Origin: Streptomyces luteolifulvus | GTDB lineage: Bacteria; Actinomycetota; Actinomycetes; Streptomycetales; Streptomycetaceae | Assembly (NCBI RefSeq): GCF_008806595.1 | Contig: NZ_VZRB01000004.1 | Span: forward strand, 62,001 to 126,000 | DNA length: 64,000 nt | Direction of reading: 5' to 3' | Shown here: positions 30,187 through 38,566 of the stretch, piece after piece | Layout of the letters: each line of letters begins with the position of its first letter | Numbering within the stretch: the stretch's first letter is position 1 | Notes under the pieces: model-generated | What the model was told of the DNA's origin: nothing | What the model saw: the letters and a program-made list of their open reading frames with translations, nothing else | Databases searched by the model: none | Made by a program: the position numbers and the translations under genes

Positions 30187-31377
30187 ATGCTGTCCGAGCA
30201 GTCCGTCACGGTCGTCCGCGCCACCCTCCCCGTCGTGGGAGCCGCCATCGGTGACATCACCGAGCGCTTCTACCGGCGCATGTTCACGGCCCACCCGGAG
30301 CTGCTGCGCGACCTCTTCAACCGGGGCAACCAGGCCGCCGGCACCCAGCGCCAGGCCCTCGCGGGCTCCATCGCCGCCTTCGCCACACATCTGGTCGAGC
30401 ACCCGGACCAGCGGCCCGACGAGATGCTCAGCCGCATCGCCCACAAGCACGCCTCCCTGGGCGTCACGCCCGAGCAGTACCCGATCGTGCGCGAGCACCT
30501 CTTCGCTGCCATCGTCGAGGTGCTCGGCGAGGCCGTCACGGCCGAGGTCGCGGCCGCCTGGGACGAGGTCTACTGGCTGATGGCGAACGCGCTCGTCGCG
30601 ATCGAGAAGCGGCTGTACGAGGAGGCCGGCGACCCCGGCTGGCGGCAGTGGGAGGTCGTCGAGCGCATCGCCGAGACCGCCGACGTCGTCACCTTCCGGC
30701 TGCGGCCCGTCGACGGCGGGCCGGTGGCCGGCTTCCGCGCGGGCCAGTACGTGTCCGTCCGCGTCGAACTTCCGGACGGTGCCCGTCAGATACGTCAGTA
30801 CAGCCTCTCCGGAGCGCCCGGCGCGGGTGCGGTGCGGCAGATCAGCGTGAAGCGCGTGAGCGGCGAGGCGGGCACGCCCGACGGCGAGGTCTCCCAGCAC
30901 CTGCACGCGCGCGTGGAGGAGGGCAGCGTCCTGGAGCTGTCCGCGCCGTACGGCGATCTCGTCCTCGGTGACGTCGCCGACCGGCCCCTGCTGCTCGCCT
31001 CGGCCGGCATCGGTGTGACCCCGATGGTGGCGATGCTCGCGCAGCTCGCCGAGGACGGGCACGGCGCCCCGGTCACCGTCGTGCACGGCGACCGCTCCCC
31101 CGCCGACCACGCCCTGCGCGCCGACCACGAGGCGTACGCGGGCAAGCTGCCGCAGGCCGCCGTCCACTTCTGGTATGAGACGGACGCCGCCGGGTCCGAC
31201 GCCCGCACCGGCCTGGTCGACCTCCGCGAGATAGACGTACCGAAGGACACGCGCGCGTACCTGTGCGGGCCCCTGCCCTTCATGCGCGTGGTGCGCACCC
31301 AACTGATCGAGAAGGGCGTGGCCCCCGCCGACATCCACTACGAGGTCTTCGGGCCGGACCTCTGGCTGGCCCAGTAA
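30187..31377 (+). CDS. hmp: Flavohemoglobin (nitric oxide dioxygenase)
   Basis: This 396-aa protein starts at ATG 30187 with GAGGAG upstream. Residues 1-135 are a globin domain with distal Tyr29 (ERFYRRMF) and proximal His88 (IAHKHASLG). Residues about 150-255 form the FAD domain (RQYSLSG; GEVSQHLH) and about 265-396 the NAD(P)H domain (LLASAGIGVTPMVAML; YLCGPLPFM; EVFGPDLWLAQ). It oxidises NO to nitrate with O2 and NAD(P)H. An NsrR-like box precedes it, and the nsrR gene is convergent, its stop 9 bp from that of hmp. Confidence 0.95.
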   Translation: MLSEQSVTVVRATLPVVGAAIGDITERFYRRMFTAHPELLRDLFNRGNQAAGTQRQALAGSIAAFATHLVEHPDQRPDEMLSRIAHKHASLGVTPEQYPIVREHLFAAIVEVLGEAVTAEVAAAWDEVYWLMANALVAIEKRLYEEAGDPGWRQWEVVERIAETADVVTFRLRPVDGGPVAGFRAGQYVSVRVELPDGARQIRQYSLSGAPGAGAVRQISVKRVSGEAGTPDGEVSQHLHARVEEGSVLELSAPYGDLVLGDVADRPLLLASAGIGVTPMVAMLAQLAEDGHGAPVTVVHGDRSPADHALRADHEAYAGKLPQAAVHFWYETDAAGSDARTGLVDLREIDVPKDTRAYLCGPLPFMRVVRTQLIEKGVAPADIHYEVFGPDLWLAQ

Positions 31378-31386
31378 GAGCCTGTG

Positions 31387-31824
31387 TCACACCCCCGGCC
31401 GGCCGATCTCCAGCAGCAGCGGTCCGGTGGGCGGCGCGACCATGTCCGCCACCGTCAGCGGGTCCAGCGTGGCGAAGAACGCCTCCTGGGCCCGCCGCAG
31501 CGCCCCGCGCAGCCGGCAGGCGGAGTTCAGGGGGCAGGGGTTCGCCCCCTCGCACTCGACGACATCGCCGCAGCCCTCGAAGGTGCGCACGACCGCGCCC
31601 ACGGACGCCGTGCGCCCCTTCTCGGTGAGCGCGAGCCCGCCGCCCCGGCCCCGGCGGGCGACGAGCAGCCCCAGGTGCTGGAGTTCGGCGACGACCTTCG
31701 CCAGATGTGTGTACGGCACGTCCATATCGTTGGCGACCTCGCGGGTCGTGGGAGTCGGCCCGTCCTCGACGGCGAGCCGCATCAGGACGCGCAGAGCCAG
31801 GTCGGTGGAGCGCAGGAGCCGCAT
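31387..31824 (-). CDS. nsrR: NsrR-type Rrf2-family NO-sensing repressor
   Basis: This 145-aa regulator has a winged helix-turn-helix (RSTDLALRVLMRLAVED; REVANDMDVPYTHLAKVVAELQ cut here into two motifs; VARRGRGGGLAL wing) and a cysteine cluster Cys85, Cys91, Cys97, Cys103. Cys91, Cys97 and Cys103 together with Asp8 match the [4Fe-4S] ligands known in S. coelicolor NsrR. NO destroys the cluster and derepresses hmp. ATG 31824 is chosen because it begins the family N-terminus (MRLLRSTD); ATG 31848 is an alternative with no better ribosome site. Confidence 0.9.
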   Translation of the reverse strand: MRLLRSTDLALRVLMRLAVEDGPTPTTREVANDMDVPYTHLAKVVAELQHLGLLVARRGRGGGLALTEKGRTASVGAVVRTFEGCGDVVECEGANPCPLNSACRLRGALRRAQEAFFATLDPLTVADMVAPPTGPLLLEIGRPGV

Positions 31825-31835
31825 TCCGCCAGCGT

Positions 31836-31856
31836 AAATAATGCGCATTCGCGGTT
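31836..31856. promoter_or_regulatory. Possible NsrR autoregulatory site
   Basis: An AT-rich dyad around AATGCGCATT (31840-31849) lies 12-32 bp upstream of the nsrR start. It has NsrR-like ends (AA... and ...TT) but is a weaker match than the hmp site. Confidence 0.4.
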
Positions 31857-32002
31857 CAAATAATCGGGATCGCGGCACCGGTCGCGGTGACGGTCCGTCG
31901 CGGCGATCCGGCCTTTTACCCTGCCCTCCCTACGACACGCCACTTCCTCCCCATTACGATCGGCGGACCCGACCGGCCTCCCTTTCCCCAGAAGGACACC
32001 TC

Positions 32003-32659
32003 ATGGGCTCCGCCAAGAAGAGCAACACCGCGGCACGCAAGGCGCGTATAGAGGAGATGCGGCGCGCCGAGCAGGCCCGCGAGCGGCGCAACCGGTTCCT
32101 CACCATCGGCGCCGGCGTGCTGGCCGTCGCCGGTCTCGTCGTCGGCGGTGTCTATGTCGTGAAGTCCCAGGACGACAGCTCGGCGGCCGACGCGAAGACC
32201 TCGGGGCACTTCGTCACCGGCAAGGACGGCGTGAAGACCTGGAAGGGCACCCTGGGCCGTACCCATGTCGCCCGGACCGTGAAGTACCAGGCCGAGCCCC
32301 CGGTCGGCGGCGACCACAACAAGGCCTGGATGAACTGCAACGGCGACGTCTACACCAAGGCGCTCACCAACGTGAACGCCGTGCACTCCCTGGAGCACGG
32401 CGCGGTGTGGGTGACGTACAACAGCAAGGCCTCGAAGGCCGACGTCGACGCGCTGGCGGCGCGGGTGAGGAAGACGCCGTACACGCTGATGAGCCCGGAC
32501 GACCAGCAGAAAGACCCGATCATGCTCACCGCGTGGGGCAGTCAGCGCACGGTGACGGGCGCGAGCGACCCGAACGTCGGCAAGTTCTTCGAGCAGTTCG
32601 TCCAGGGCAAGCAGACGCCCGAGCCGGGCGCCACCTGCTCGGGCGGTCTGTCGCAGTGA
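32003..32659 (+). CDS. DUF3105 membrane-anchored protein
   Basis: This 218-aa protein starts at ATG 32003 with GAAGGAC upstream. A basic coiled N-terminus (about 1-32) precedes one membrane segment (about 33-53, FLTIGAGVLAVAGLVVGG), and the rest is outside the cell. The DUF3105 core has PPVGGDHNKAWMNCNGDVY and NAVHSLEHGAVWVTY, with conserved His and Cys residues that could bind a metal. The function of DUF3105 is unknown. It overlaps the next gene by 4 bp (GTGA), so the two are translationally coupled. Confidence 0.85.
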   Translation: MGSAKKSNTAARKARIEEMRRAEQARERRNRFLTIGAGVLAVAGLVVGGVYVVKSQDDSSAADAKTSGHFVTGKDGVKTWKGTLGRTHVARTVKYQAEPPVGGDHNKAWMNCNGDVYTKALTNVNAVHSLEHGAVWVTYNSKASKADVDALAARVRKTPYTLMSPDDQQKDPIMLTAWGSQRTVTGASDPNVGKFFEQFVQGKQTPEPGATCSGGLSQ

Positions 32660-33276
32660 GGCACGTCGGCTGGATCGCCTCGGTCGCGGCGGCGGTGCTC
32701 GTCGCGGCCGGAGCCGTCACCTACGCGGTCGCCGGGGACGGCGGCTCCGGCAAGACCCCCACGGCCGACTCCGCGGACGCCGGGTTCGCGCGCGACATGG
32801 CCGTGCACCACCAGCAGGCCGTGGAGATGTCGTACATCGTGCGCGACCGCACCGATGACCCGGACGTGCGGCGCCTCGCCTACGACATCGCGCAGACGCA
32901 GGCCAACCAGCGCGGCATGCTGCTGGGCTGGCTTGATCTGTGGGAGCTGCCGAAGGTGTCGTCCAAGGCGCCGATGACCTGGATGGGCATGGGCGGCATG
33001 GCCTCCGGCAAGGACGGCGCGCTGATGCCCGGCATGGCGACCGACACCGAGCTGAAGAAGCTGGACGAGCTCAGCGGCAAGCAGGCCGAGATCTTCTACC
33101 TCCAGCTCATGACGGACCATCACAAGGGCGGCGTCCACATGGCCGAGGGCTGCGCCGCCCAGTGCACGGTAGAGGTGGAGGAGCGGCTCGCGCAGGGGAT
33201 GGTCGAAGCGCAGCAGTCGGAGATCGACCTCATGACGGACATGCTCGAGGAACGGGGCGCGAAGCCCCGACCATAG
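32656..33276 (+). CDS. DUF305 secreted protein
   Basis: This 206-aa protein starts at GTG 32656, overlapping the DUF3105 stop. It has an uncleaved or cleaved N-terminal membrane segment (about 5-25). DUF305 is a ferritin-like four-helix domain, seen here as DMAVHHQQAVEMSYIV, AYDIAQTQANQRGMLLGWL and LMTDHHKGGVHMAEG, with paired His motifs that suggest copper or other metal binding. DUF3105-DUF305 pairs recur in actinobacteria and are presumed to work together, perhaps in metal handling at the cell surface. Confidence 0.88.
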   Translation: MRHVGWIASVAAAVLVAAGAVTYAVAGDGGSGKTPTADSADAGFARDMAVHHQQAVEMSYIVRDRTDDPDVRRLAYDIAQTQANQRGMLLGWLDLWELPKVSSKAPMTWMGMGGMASGKDGALMPGMATDTELKKLDELSGKQAEIFYLQLMTDHHKGGVHMAEGCAAQCTVEVEERLAQGMVEAQQSEIDLMTDMLEERGAKPRP

Positions 33277-33320
33277 GCGACGACGCACCTCCGTCACTGA
33301 CCTGACACGCGGTACGGCAC

Positions 33321-33357
33321 GGGGCGGCGTGAAGTGACCCACACTTCGCGCCACCCC
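33321..33357 (+). terminator. Possible terminator after the DUF305 gene
   Basis: An imperfect G+C-rich hairpin (GGGGCGGCGTGAAGTG pairing with CACTTCGCGCCACCCC) 44 bp after the stop and upstream of the nadE promoter. Confidence 0.5.
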
Positions 33358-33376
33358 ATCGCGTCGCTCTGACGAT

Positions 33377-33389
33377 TACACTGGGGCCC
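33377..33389 (+). promoter_or_regulatory. Probable -10 element for leaderless nadE
   Basis: TACACT at 33377-33382 lies 7 nt before the GTG start, with no ribosome site between. Confidence 0.45.
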
Positions 33390-35144
33390 GTGCCTCAACT
33401 ACGCCTCGCCCTGAACCAGATCGACTCGCGCGTCGGCGACCTCGCCCAGAACGCCGAGACGATCGTCCGCTGGACCCGGCACTCCGCCGAGCAGGGAGCG
33501 CATCTCGTGGCGTTCCCGGAGATGGCGCTGACCGGGTATCCCGTCGAGGACCTGGCCCTCAGGTCGTCCTTCGTGCAGGCGTCCCGCGCGGCCCTGCGCG
33601 GCCTCGCCGCCCGCCTGGCCGACGAGGGCTTCGGGGAGCTGCCGGTGATCGTCGGCTACCTCGACCGGTCCGATGCCGCCCAGCCGAAGTACGGCCAGCC
33701 GGCCGGCGCCCCGCGCAACGCGGCGGCTGTGCTGCACCGCGGCGAAGTGGTCCTGACGTTCGCCAAGCACCACCTCCCGAACTACGGCGTCTTCGACGAG
33801 TTCCGCTACTTCGTGCCCGGCGACACGATGCCGGTCGTCCGGGTGCACGGCATCGACGTGGCGCTCGCGATCTGCGAGGACCTGTGGCAGGACGGCGGCC
33901 GCGTACCGGCCGCGCGCTCGGCCGAGGCGGGCCTGCTGCTCTCGATCAACGCCTCTCCGTACGAGCGCGACAAGGACGACACCCGGCTGGAGCTGGTCCG
34001 CAAGCGGGCCCAGGAGGCCGGCTGCACCACCGCCTACCTCGCCATGATCGGCGGACAGGACGAGCTGGTCTTCGACGGCGACTCGATCGTGGTCGACCGG
34101 GACGGCGAGGTCATCGCGCGGGCGCCGCAGTTCTCGGAGGGCTGCGTGGTCCTCGACCTGGATCTGCCGGCGGCGTCGTCGAACGCGCCGACGGGTGTGG
34201 TCGACGACGGTCTGCGCATCGACCGCGTGGTGCTGTCCGCGGACCCGGTTCCGGCGTACGAGCCGGAGCTGGCGGGCGGCTACGCCGAGCGGCTGGACGA
34301 CGACGAGGAGGTCTACTCGGCGCTGGTCGTGGGGCTGAGGGCGTATGTCGCGAAGAACGGCTTCACGTCCGTCCTGATCGGACTGTCCGGCGGAATCGAT
34401 TCGGCACTCGTCGCGGCGATCGCCTGCGACGCGGTGGGCGCGCAGAACGTGTACGGCGTGTCGATGCCGTCGAAGTACTCCTCGGACCACTCGAAGGGCG
34501 ACGCGGCGGAGCTGGCGCGCAGGACCGGCCTGAACTTCCGCACGGTGCCGATCGAGCCGATGTTCGACGCGTACATGGACTCGCTGGGGCTGACGGGGCT
34601 GGCGGAGGAGAACCTCCAGTCACGGCTGCGTGGCACGATGCTCATGGCGATCTCCAACCAGGAAGGGCACATCGTCCTCGCCCCCGGCAACAAGTCGGAG
34701 CTGGCGGTGGGCTATTCGACGCTGTACGGCGACTCGGTGGGCGCGTACGGACCCATCAAGGACGTGTACAAGACGTCGGTGTTCCGCCTGGCGGAGTGGC
34801 GCAACCGGGCGGCCGCGGAGCGGGGGCAGACTCCCCCGATCCCCGAGAACTCGATCACGAAGCCGCCGAGTGCGGAGCTGCGGCCGGGGCAGGTCGACAC
34901 GGACTCGCTGCCGGACTATCCGGTTCTCGACGCGATCCTCGATCTCTATGTCGACCACGACAAGGGGGCGGACGAGATCGTCGCGGCGGGCTACGAGGGG
35001 GCGCTGGTCGCGAAGACGCTGCGGATGGTCGACACCGCGGAGTACAAGCGGCGGCAGTACCCGCCGGGGACGAAGATCTCAGCGAAGGGGTTCGGGAAGG
35101 ACCGTCGGCTGCCGATCACGAACGGTTGGCGCGAGTCGGTGTGA
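33390..35144 (+). CDS. nadE: Glutamine-dependent NAD+ synthase
   Basis: This 584-aa, two-domain enzyme starts at a GTG. The N-terminal nitrilase-type glutaminase domain has the catalytic triad Glu44 (AFPEMALTGYP), Lys126 (FAKHHLPNYGVFDE) and Cys162 (AICEDLWQDGG). The C-terminal synthetase domain (from about 290) has the ATP pyrophosphatase loop LSGGIDSALV (about 331-340) and NKSELAVGYSTLYGD. It makes NAD+ from deamido-NAD+, ATP and glutamine. Transcribed alone, probably as a leaderless message. Confidence 0.95.
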   Translation: MPQLRLALNQIDSRVGDLAQNAETIVRWTRHSAEQGAHLVAFPEMALTGYPVEDLALRSSFVQASRAALRGLAARLADEGFGELPVIVGYLDRSDAAQPKYGQPAGAPRNAAAVLHRGEVVLTFAKHHLPNYGVFDEFRYFVPGDTMPVVRVHGIDVALAICEDLWQDGGRVPAARSAEAGLLLSINASPYERDKDDTRLELVRKRAQEAGCTTAYLAMIGGQDELVFDGDSIVVDRDGEVIARAPQFSEGCVVLDLDLPAASSNAPTGVVDDGLRIDRVVLSADPVPAYEPELAGGYAERLDDDEEVYSALVVGLRAYVAKNGFTSVLIGLSGGIDSALVAAIACDAVGAQNVYGVSMPSKYSSDHSKGDAAELARRTGLNFRTVPIEPMFDAYMDSLGLTGLAEENLQSRLRGTMLMAISNQEGHIVLAPGNKSELAVGYSTLYGDSVGAYGPIKDVYKTSVFRLAEWRNRAAAERGQTPPIPENSITKPPSAELRPGQVDTDSLPDYPVLDAILDLYVDHDKGADEIVAAGYEGALVAKTLRMVDTAEYKRRQYPPGTKISAKGFGKDRRLPITNGWRESV

Positions 35145-35153
35145 GCGGCCGTT

Positions 35154-35228
35154 GCCGGGGGCGGAGCCCCCGGGGATGGGACGGGTAGGGGCCGCTGGGG
35201 GCCGGGGCGAGGAAAACCCCGCCCACGG
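35154..35228. terminator. Terminator region between nadE and the MFS gene, with a G5/C5 palindrome
   Basis: A perfect 8-bp palindrome with 3-nt loop (35155-35162 with 35166-35173) and a second GGGGCG...CCCCGCC dyad near 35203-35223 lie between convergent genes. The first belongs to the G5/C5 repeat family also seen at 52105, 59373 and 59453. Confidence 0.5.
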
Positions 35229-35231
35229 CCC

Positions 35232-36452
35232 TCAGGAGTGCACTGCCTCCGGCTGCTCCGGCACACGCGCCGCGACCAGCCTCCCCTGTCCGCTCCGTGC
35301 CACCGCCCGTCGCCGGTCCACCACCGCCGCCGCCCCCGCAGCCACCAGCCCCAGCACGCCCAGCCCCGCCCCCGCCACCGCAGGAGCCGTCACCCCGAAC
35401 CCGGCCGCCAGCGCGAGCCCCCCGATCCACGCACCCCCGGCGTTCGCCAGGTTGAACGCGGCCTGGTTGGCCGAGGACGCCAAGGACGGCCCACCGACCG
35501 CCTTCTCCATGACCATCAACTGCAACGGCGACCCGGTGACGAACGCCGCCACTCCCAGCAGCACAACCGCCGGCGCGGCACTCCACCGCGCGGACATCAG
35601 CACCGGGAACATCGCCAGCACCACCACCAGAGCGGCGAGACCGCCGAACAGCGTCCCCCGCATCGCCTGATCGGCCAGCCGCCCGCCCACCAGATTGCCC
35701 ACGGTCGCACCCACCCCGAACAGCGCGAGCAGCAAGGTCACGCTGGCGTCGGCGTACCCCGCGGCTCCGGTGAGCATCGGCGTGATGTAGCTGTACGCAG
35801 CGAACAGCGCCGAGAACCCCGCAACCGTCGTACCCAGCGCCAGCCAGACCGGCAGGGAGCGGAGAGCCGCCAGCTCGCGTCCCAGCGCACCGGACGGCGT
35901 GTGCGCACCCTCGCGCGGCAGCAACAGTGCCAGTGACGCGATCGCCGCCACCCCGATCCCGCTGACGCCGAGGAATGCGGCCCGCCAGCCGAGGTGCTGC
36001 CCCAGGAGCGTGGCGGCGGGTACGCCCGCGATGTTGGCGACGGTCAGGCCGAGGAACATCAGGGAGACGGAGCGGGCCTTGCGCTCGGGCGCGACCATGG
36101 TGGTGGCGACCACGGCGCCGACACCGAAGAAGGCCCCGTGCGGCAGACCGCTCAGGAAGCGCGCGGCCAGCAGCCAGTGCTGGTCGGGCGCGGAGGCCGA
36201 CAGCGCGTTGCCGATCACGAACAGGCCCATCAGTGCGATGAGGACCCTGCGGCGGGACATGCGCGCGGTGACGGCGGCCAGCAGCGGGGCGCCGATCACC
36301 ACGCCCAGCGCGTACGCCGAGACGAGATGACCGGCGACGGGGATCGAGATGTGCAGGTCGTCCGCGACATCGGGCAAAAGGCCCATCATCACGAATTCGG
36401 TGGTGCCGATACCAAAGGCGCCCACGGCGAGGGCGAGCAGGGCCAGAGGCAT
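35232..36452 (-). CDS. MFS transporter, AraJ/sugar-efflux (DHA1) type
   Basis: This 406-aa membrane protein has about 12 membrane segments. The first reads LALLALAVGAFGIGTTEFVMMGLLP (marker GTTEFV), typical of the AraJ/CmlR-like DHA1 group, and the loop after segment 2 carries RMSRRRVL. Members export arabinose-like sugars, chloramphenicol or purines; the substrate is unknown. It is convergent with nadE and 122 bp downstream of the endo/exonuclease gene on the same strand. Confidence 0.85.
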   Translation of the reverse strand: MPLALLALAVGAFGIGTTEFVMMGLLPDVADDLHISIPVAGHLVSAYALGVVIGAPLLAAVTARMSRRRVLIALMGLFVIGNALSASAPDQHWLLAARFLSGLPHGAFFGVGAVVATTMVAPERKARSVSLMFLGLTVANIAGVPAATLLGQHLGWRAAFLGVSGIGVAAIASLALLLPREGAHTPSGALGRELAALRSLPVWLALGTTVAGFSALFAAYSYITPMLTGAAGYADASVTLLLALFGVGATVGNLVGGRLADQAMRGTLFGGLAALVVVLAMFPVLMSARWSAAPAVVLLGVAAFVTGSPLQLMVMEKAVGGPSLASSANQAAFNLANAGGAWIGGLALAAGFGVTAPAVAGAGLGVLGLVAAGAAAVVDRRRAVARSGQGRLVAARVPEQPEAVHS

Positions 36453-36574
36453 GAAGGGGCCGTTGCCTTTCGGAGAGGGAGAAGCGCAGAAGCGACACGA
36501 CGAGCGGTGTCCCGCCCATCATATGTTCAGCTTCGGAACAAAGTCTCTCCGGGTCCGTATTCCAGGGGTTACGA

Positions 36575-37630
36575 CTACGTGTCGATCTCCACCCGCGCAG
36601 CCACCGGCAGATGGTCGCTTCCGGTCTGCGGCAGCGTCCACGAGCTCACCGGCTCGATCCCCCGCACCATGATCTGGTCGATCCGCGCCATCGGGAACGA
36701 CGCCGGCCAGCTGAACCCGAACCCGCTGCCGGCCGCGCCCTGGGTGGAGCGCATCTGGGCGGTGACGGCGTTGAGCGAGCGGTCGTTCATCGTGCCGTTG
36801 AGGTCGCCGAGCAGTACGACCTCGGCGATGGGCTCGTCGGCGATCGCCTCACCGAGGGCGTCCGCGCTCTTGTCGCGCTGCCGGGCCGTGAACCCGGCCT
36901 CCAGCTTCACCCGCACCGACGGAAGGTGGGCGACGTACACCGCGACCTGCCCGGCCGGGGTCGTCACCGTGCCGCGCATCGCGCGCGTCCAGCCCAGCTT
37001 GATGTCGACGGCCTTGACCCCGCTCAGGGGGTACTTGCTCCACAACCCGACCGTGCCCTGCACCGAGTGGTACTTGTACGTCGACGCCAGCGCCTTCTCG
37101 TAGACCGGCACCGCCGATGCCGTCAGCTCCTCCAGGGCCAGTACGTCGGCGCCGGAAGCGGCCACGTCCCGGGCGGTGCCGGACGGGTCCGTGTTGCCGG
37201 CATTGACGTTGTGCGTGGCCACCGTGAGGTCGCCGCCGGTGGCGGCCTTGTCGGTGAGGAGGCCGCCGAAGAGGTTCAGCCACATGATCGCCGGCAGCAG
37301 CACCGCGATCAGCGCGGTCACGGACTTCCGTACGAAGGCGAGGACGAGCAGCAGCGGCACGAGGACGCCCAGCCAGGGCAGGAAGGTCTCCGTGAGGCTG
37401 CCGAGGTTGCCGATCCGGTTCGGGATCCGCGCGTGCACCAGCATCACCAGCGCTAGGAGCACCGCGAGCGTGGCGACGACGATGCCCCGGCGCCAGATCC
37501 GCGGATCGCCGCGCCAGCCGCCGAACAGGCGGTTCACCATGCGGTTCATCAGGCGCCGGTGCCGGGTTCCCGGTCGCTCGGGCCCCGAGCCGCCGTCTGC
37601 CGTCTCCGTCATGTACGCCTGCTGCGCCAT
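36575..37630 (-). CDS. Membrane-anchored endonuclease/exonuclease/phosphatase (EEP) family protein
   Basis: This 351-aa protein starts at ATG 37630. After a basic cytoplasmic stretch, three membrane segments fall within about residues 48-125 (IVVATLAVLLALVMLV; LPWLGVLVPLLLVLAF; LIAVLLPAIMWLNLFGG). The EEP fold follows: THNVNAGN, DVLALEELT (metal Glu), VAHLPS, LLGDLNGTMND and TGSDHLPVAARV with the terminal His. It is a metal-dependent hydrolase facing outside the cell, with an unknown nucleic acid or phosphodiester substrate. Confidence 0.85.
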   Translation of the reverse strand: MAQQAYMTETADGGSGPERPGTRHRRLMNRMVNRLFGGWRGDPRIWRRGIVVATLAVLLALVMLVHARIPNRIGNLGSLTETFLPWLGVLVPLLLVLAFVRKSVTALIAVLLPAIMWLNLFGGLLTDKAATGGDLTVATHNVNAGNTDPSGTARDVAASGADVLALEELTASAVPVYEKALASTYKYHSVQGTVGLWSKYPLSGVKAVDIKLGWTRAMRGTVTTPAGQVAVYVAHLPSVRVKLEAGFTARQRDKSADALGEAIADEPIAEVVLLGDLNGTMNDRSLNAVTAQMRSTQGAAGSGFGFSWPASFPMARIDQIMVRGIEPVSSWTLPQTGSDHLPVAARVEIDT

Positions 37631-37816
37631 ACCGTCGCCTCACTGCCTGCCGTGCACACCGTTCGCCCCCTGCGTCTTACGACCCTAGGGGATGATCGGT
37701 TCCGTTCTCGCCGCCCATCTGCGGCCGTACGGGCACGAGGACGTACAAGTCGGCGCTGTGAGTTCCGATTCCGGGCGGGGCAAGCGCGCTCTGTGACAAA
37801 ACGCGCACATTCACGC

Positions 37817-38446
37817 TTACCCCGGGCGCGAGCTGACGGGGCGTAGCCCTTCGAGCAGGGTGTCCACGATCCGTTCGGCGAGACCGTCCGGGAGGTCGCC
37901 GTCCGGGCGCAGGACGGAGCGGACGAGCATGGGGCCCACGAACAGGTCGTAGAGCAGCTCGATGTCGACGTCGTCGCGGAGTTCGCCGTTCGACTGTCCC
38001 CGGCGCAGGACTTCGAGGCCGAGGCGGCGCCGGGGGGCGATCACGGTGTTCTGATAGGCGGCCCAGATCTTCGGGCTGCTCTTCATCTGGGCGTGGACGT
38101 TGTGCAGGATCACCGACTGGCGGCTGAACACACCCCGCTGACGCTGCGTTTCGAGGAGGACGACCAGGTCGGCGCGCATCGAGGTGCCGGGGAGTTCCGG
38201 ATCGGCGGGCTCCGCGGAGCGCACCACGTCGACGAAGAGCTCCTCCTTGCCGCTCCACCGGCGGTAGATGGCGGCCTTGCCGACTCCGGCGGTGCGGGCG
38301 ATGCGCTCTATGGAGAGTTCCGCGAGCGGTATGCCCTCCTCCAGGAGCTTCATCACGCCTTCGAGGATGGCGCGTTCCACGGCCTCGCTGCGGGGGCGTC
38401 CCTTGGTCGGGCCGGTTCGGGCGGGCCGGCTTTCGGTGAGGCTCAC
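37817..38446 (-). CDS. TetR family regulator of the adjacent DHA2 exporter
   Basis: This 209-aa protein starts at GTG 38446. The TetR HTH is at about residues 20-65 (EAVERAILEGVMKLLEEG; SIERIARTAGVGKAAIYRRW). The C-terminal domain (KSSPKIWAAYQNTVIAPRR, then DDVDIELLYDLFVGP) is of the TetR_C_11-like group. It lies 120 bp downstream of the exporter gene on the same strand. The exporter promoter carries a 23-bp dyad that is a likely operator, so it probably represses the exporter and itself. Confidence 0.88.
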   Translation of the reverse strand: MSLTESRPARTGPTKGRPRSEAVERAILEGVMKLLEEGIPLAELSIERIARTAGVGKAAIYRRWSGKEELFVDVVRSAEPADPELPGTSMRADLVVLLETQRQRGVFSRQSVILHNVHAQMKSSPKIWAAYQNTVIAPRRRLGLEVLRRGQSNGELRDDVDIELLYDLFVGPMLVRSVLRPDGDLPDGLAERIVDTLLEGLRPVSSRPG

Positions 38447-38469
38447 GTTGATCCGTCCCTCCGTGGGCT

Positions 38470-38510
38470 GTGGTTCGTGGGCAGTGGTTCGTGGGCAGTG
38501 GGCAGTGGTC
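38470..38510. repeat. 14-bp direct repeats upstream of tetR
   Basis: GTGGTTCGTGGGCA occurs at 38470-38483 and 38484-38497, followed by partial copies (GTGGGCA, GTGGTC) to about 38510. It fills the gap between the exporter stop and the tetR start. Confidence 0.8.
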
Positions 38511-38566
38511 CGCGGGCTGTCGTGATTCTCCCAGGTGCCCGGCGCGGCCGGAAACCCAGGCGATCC

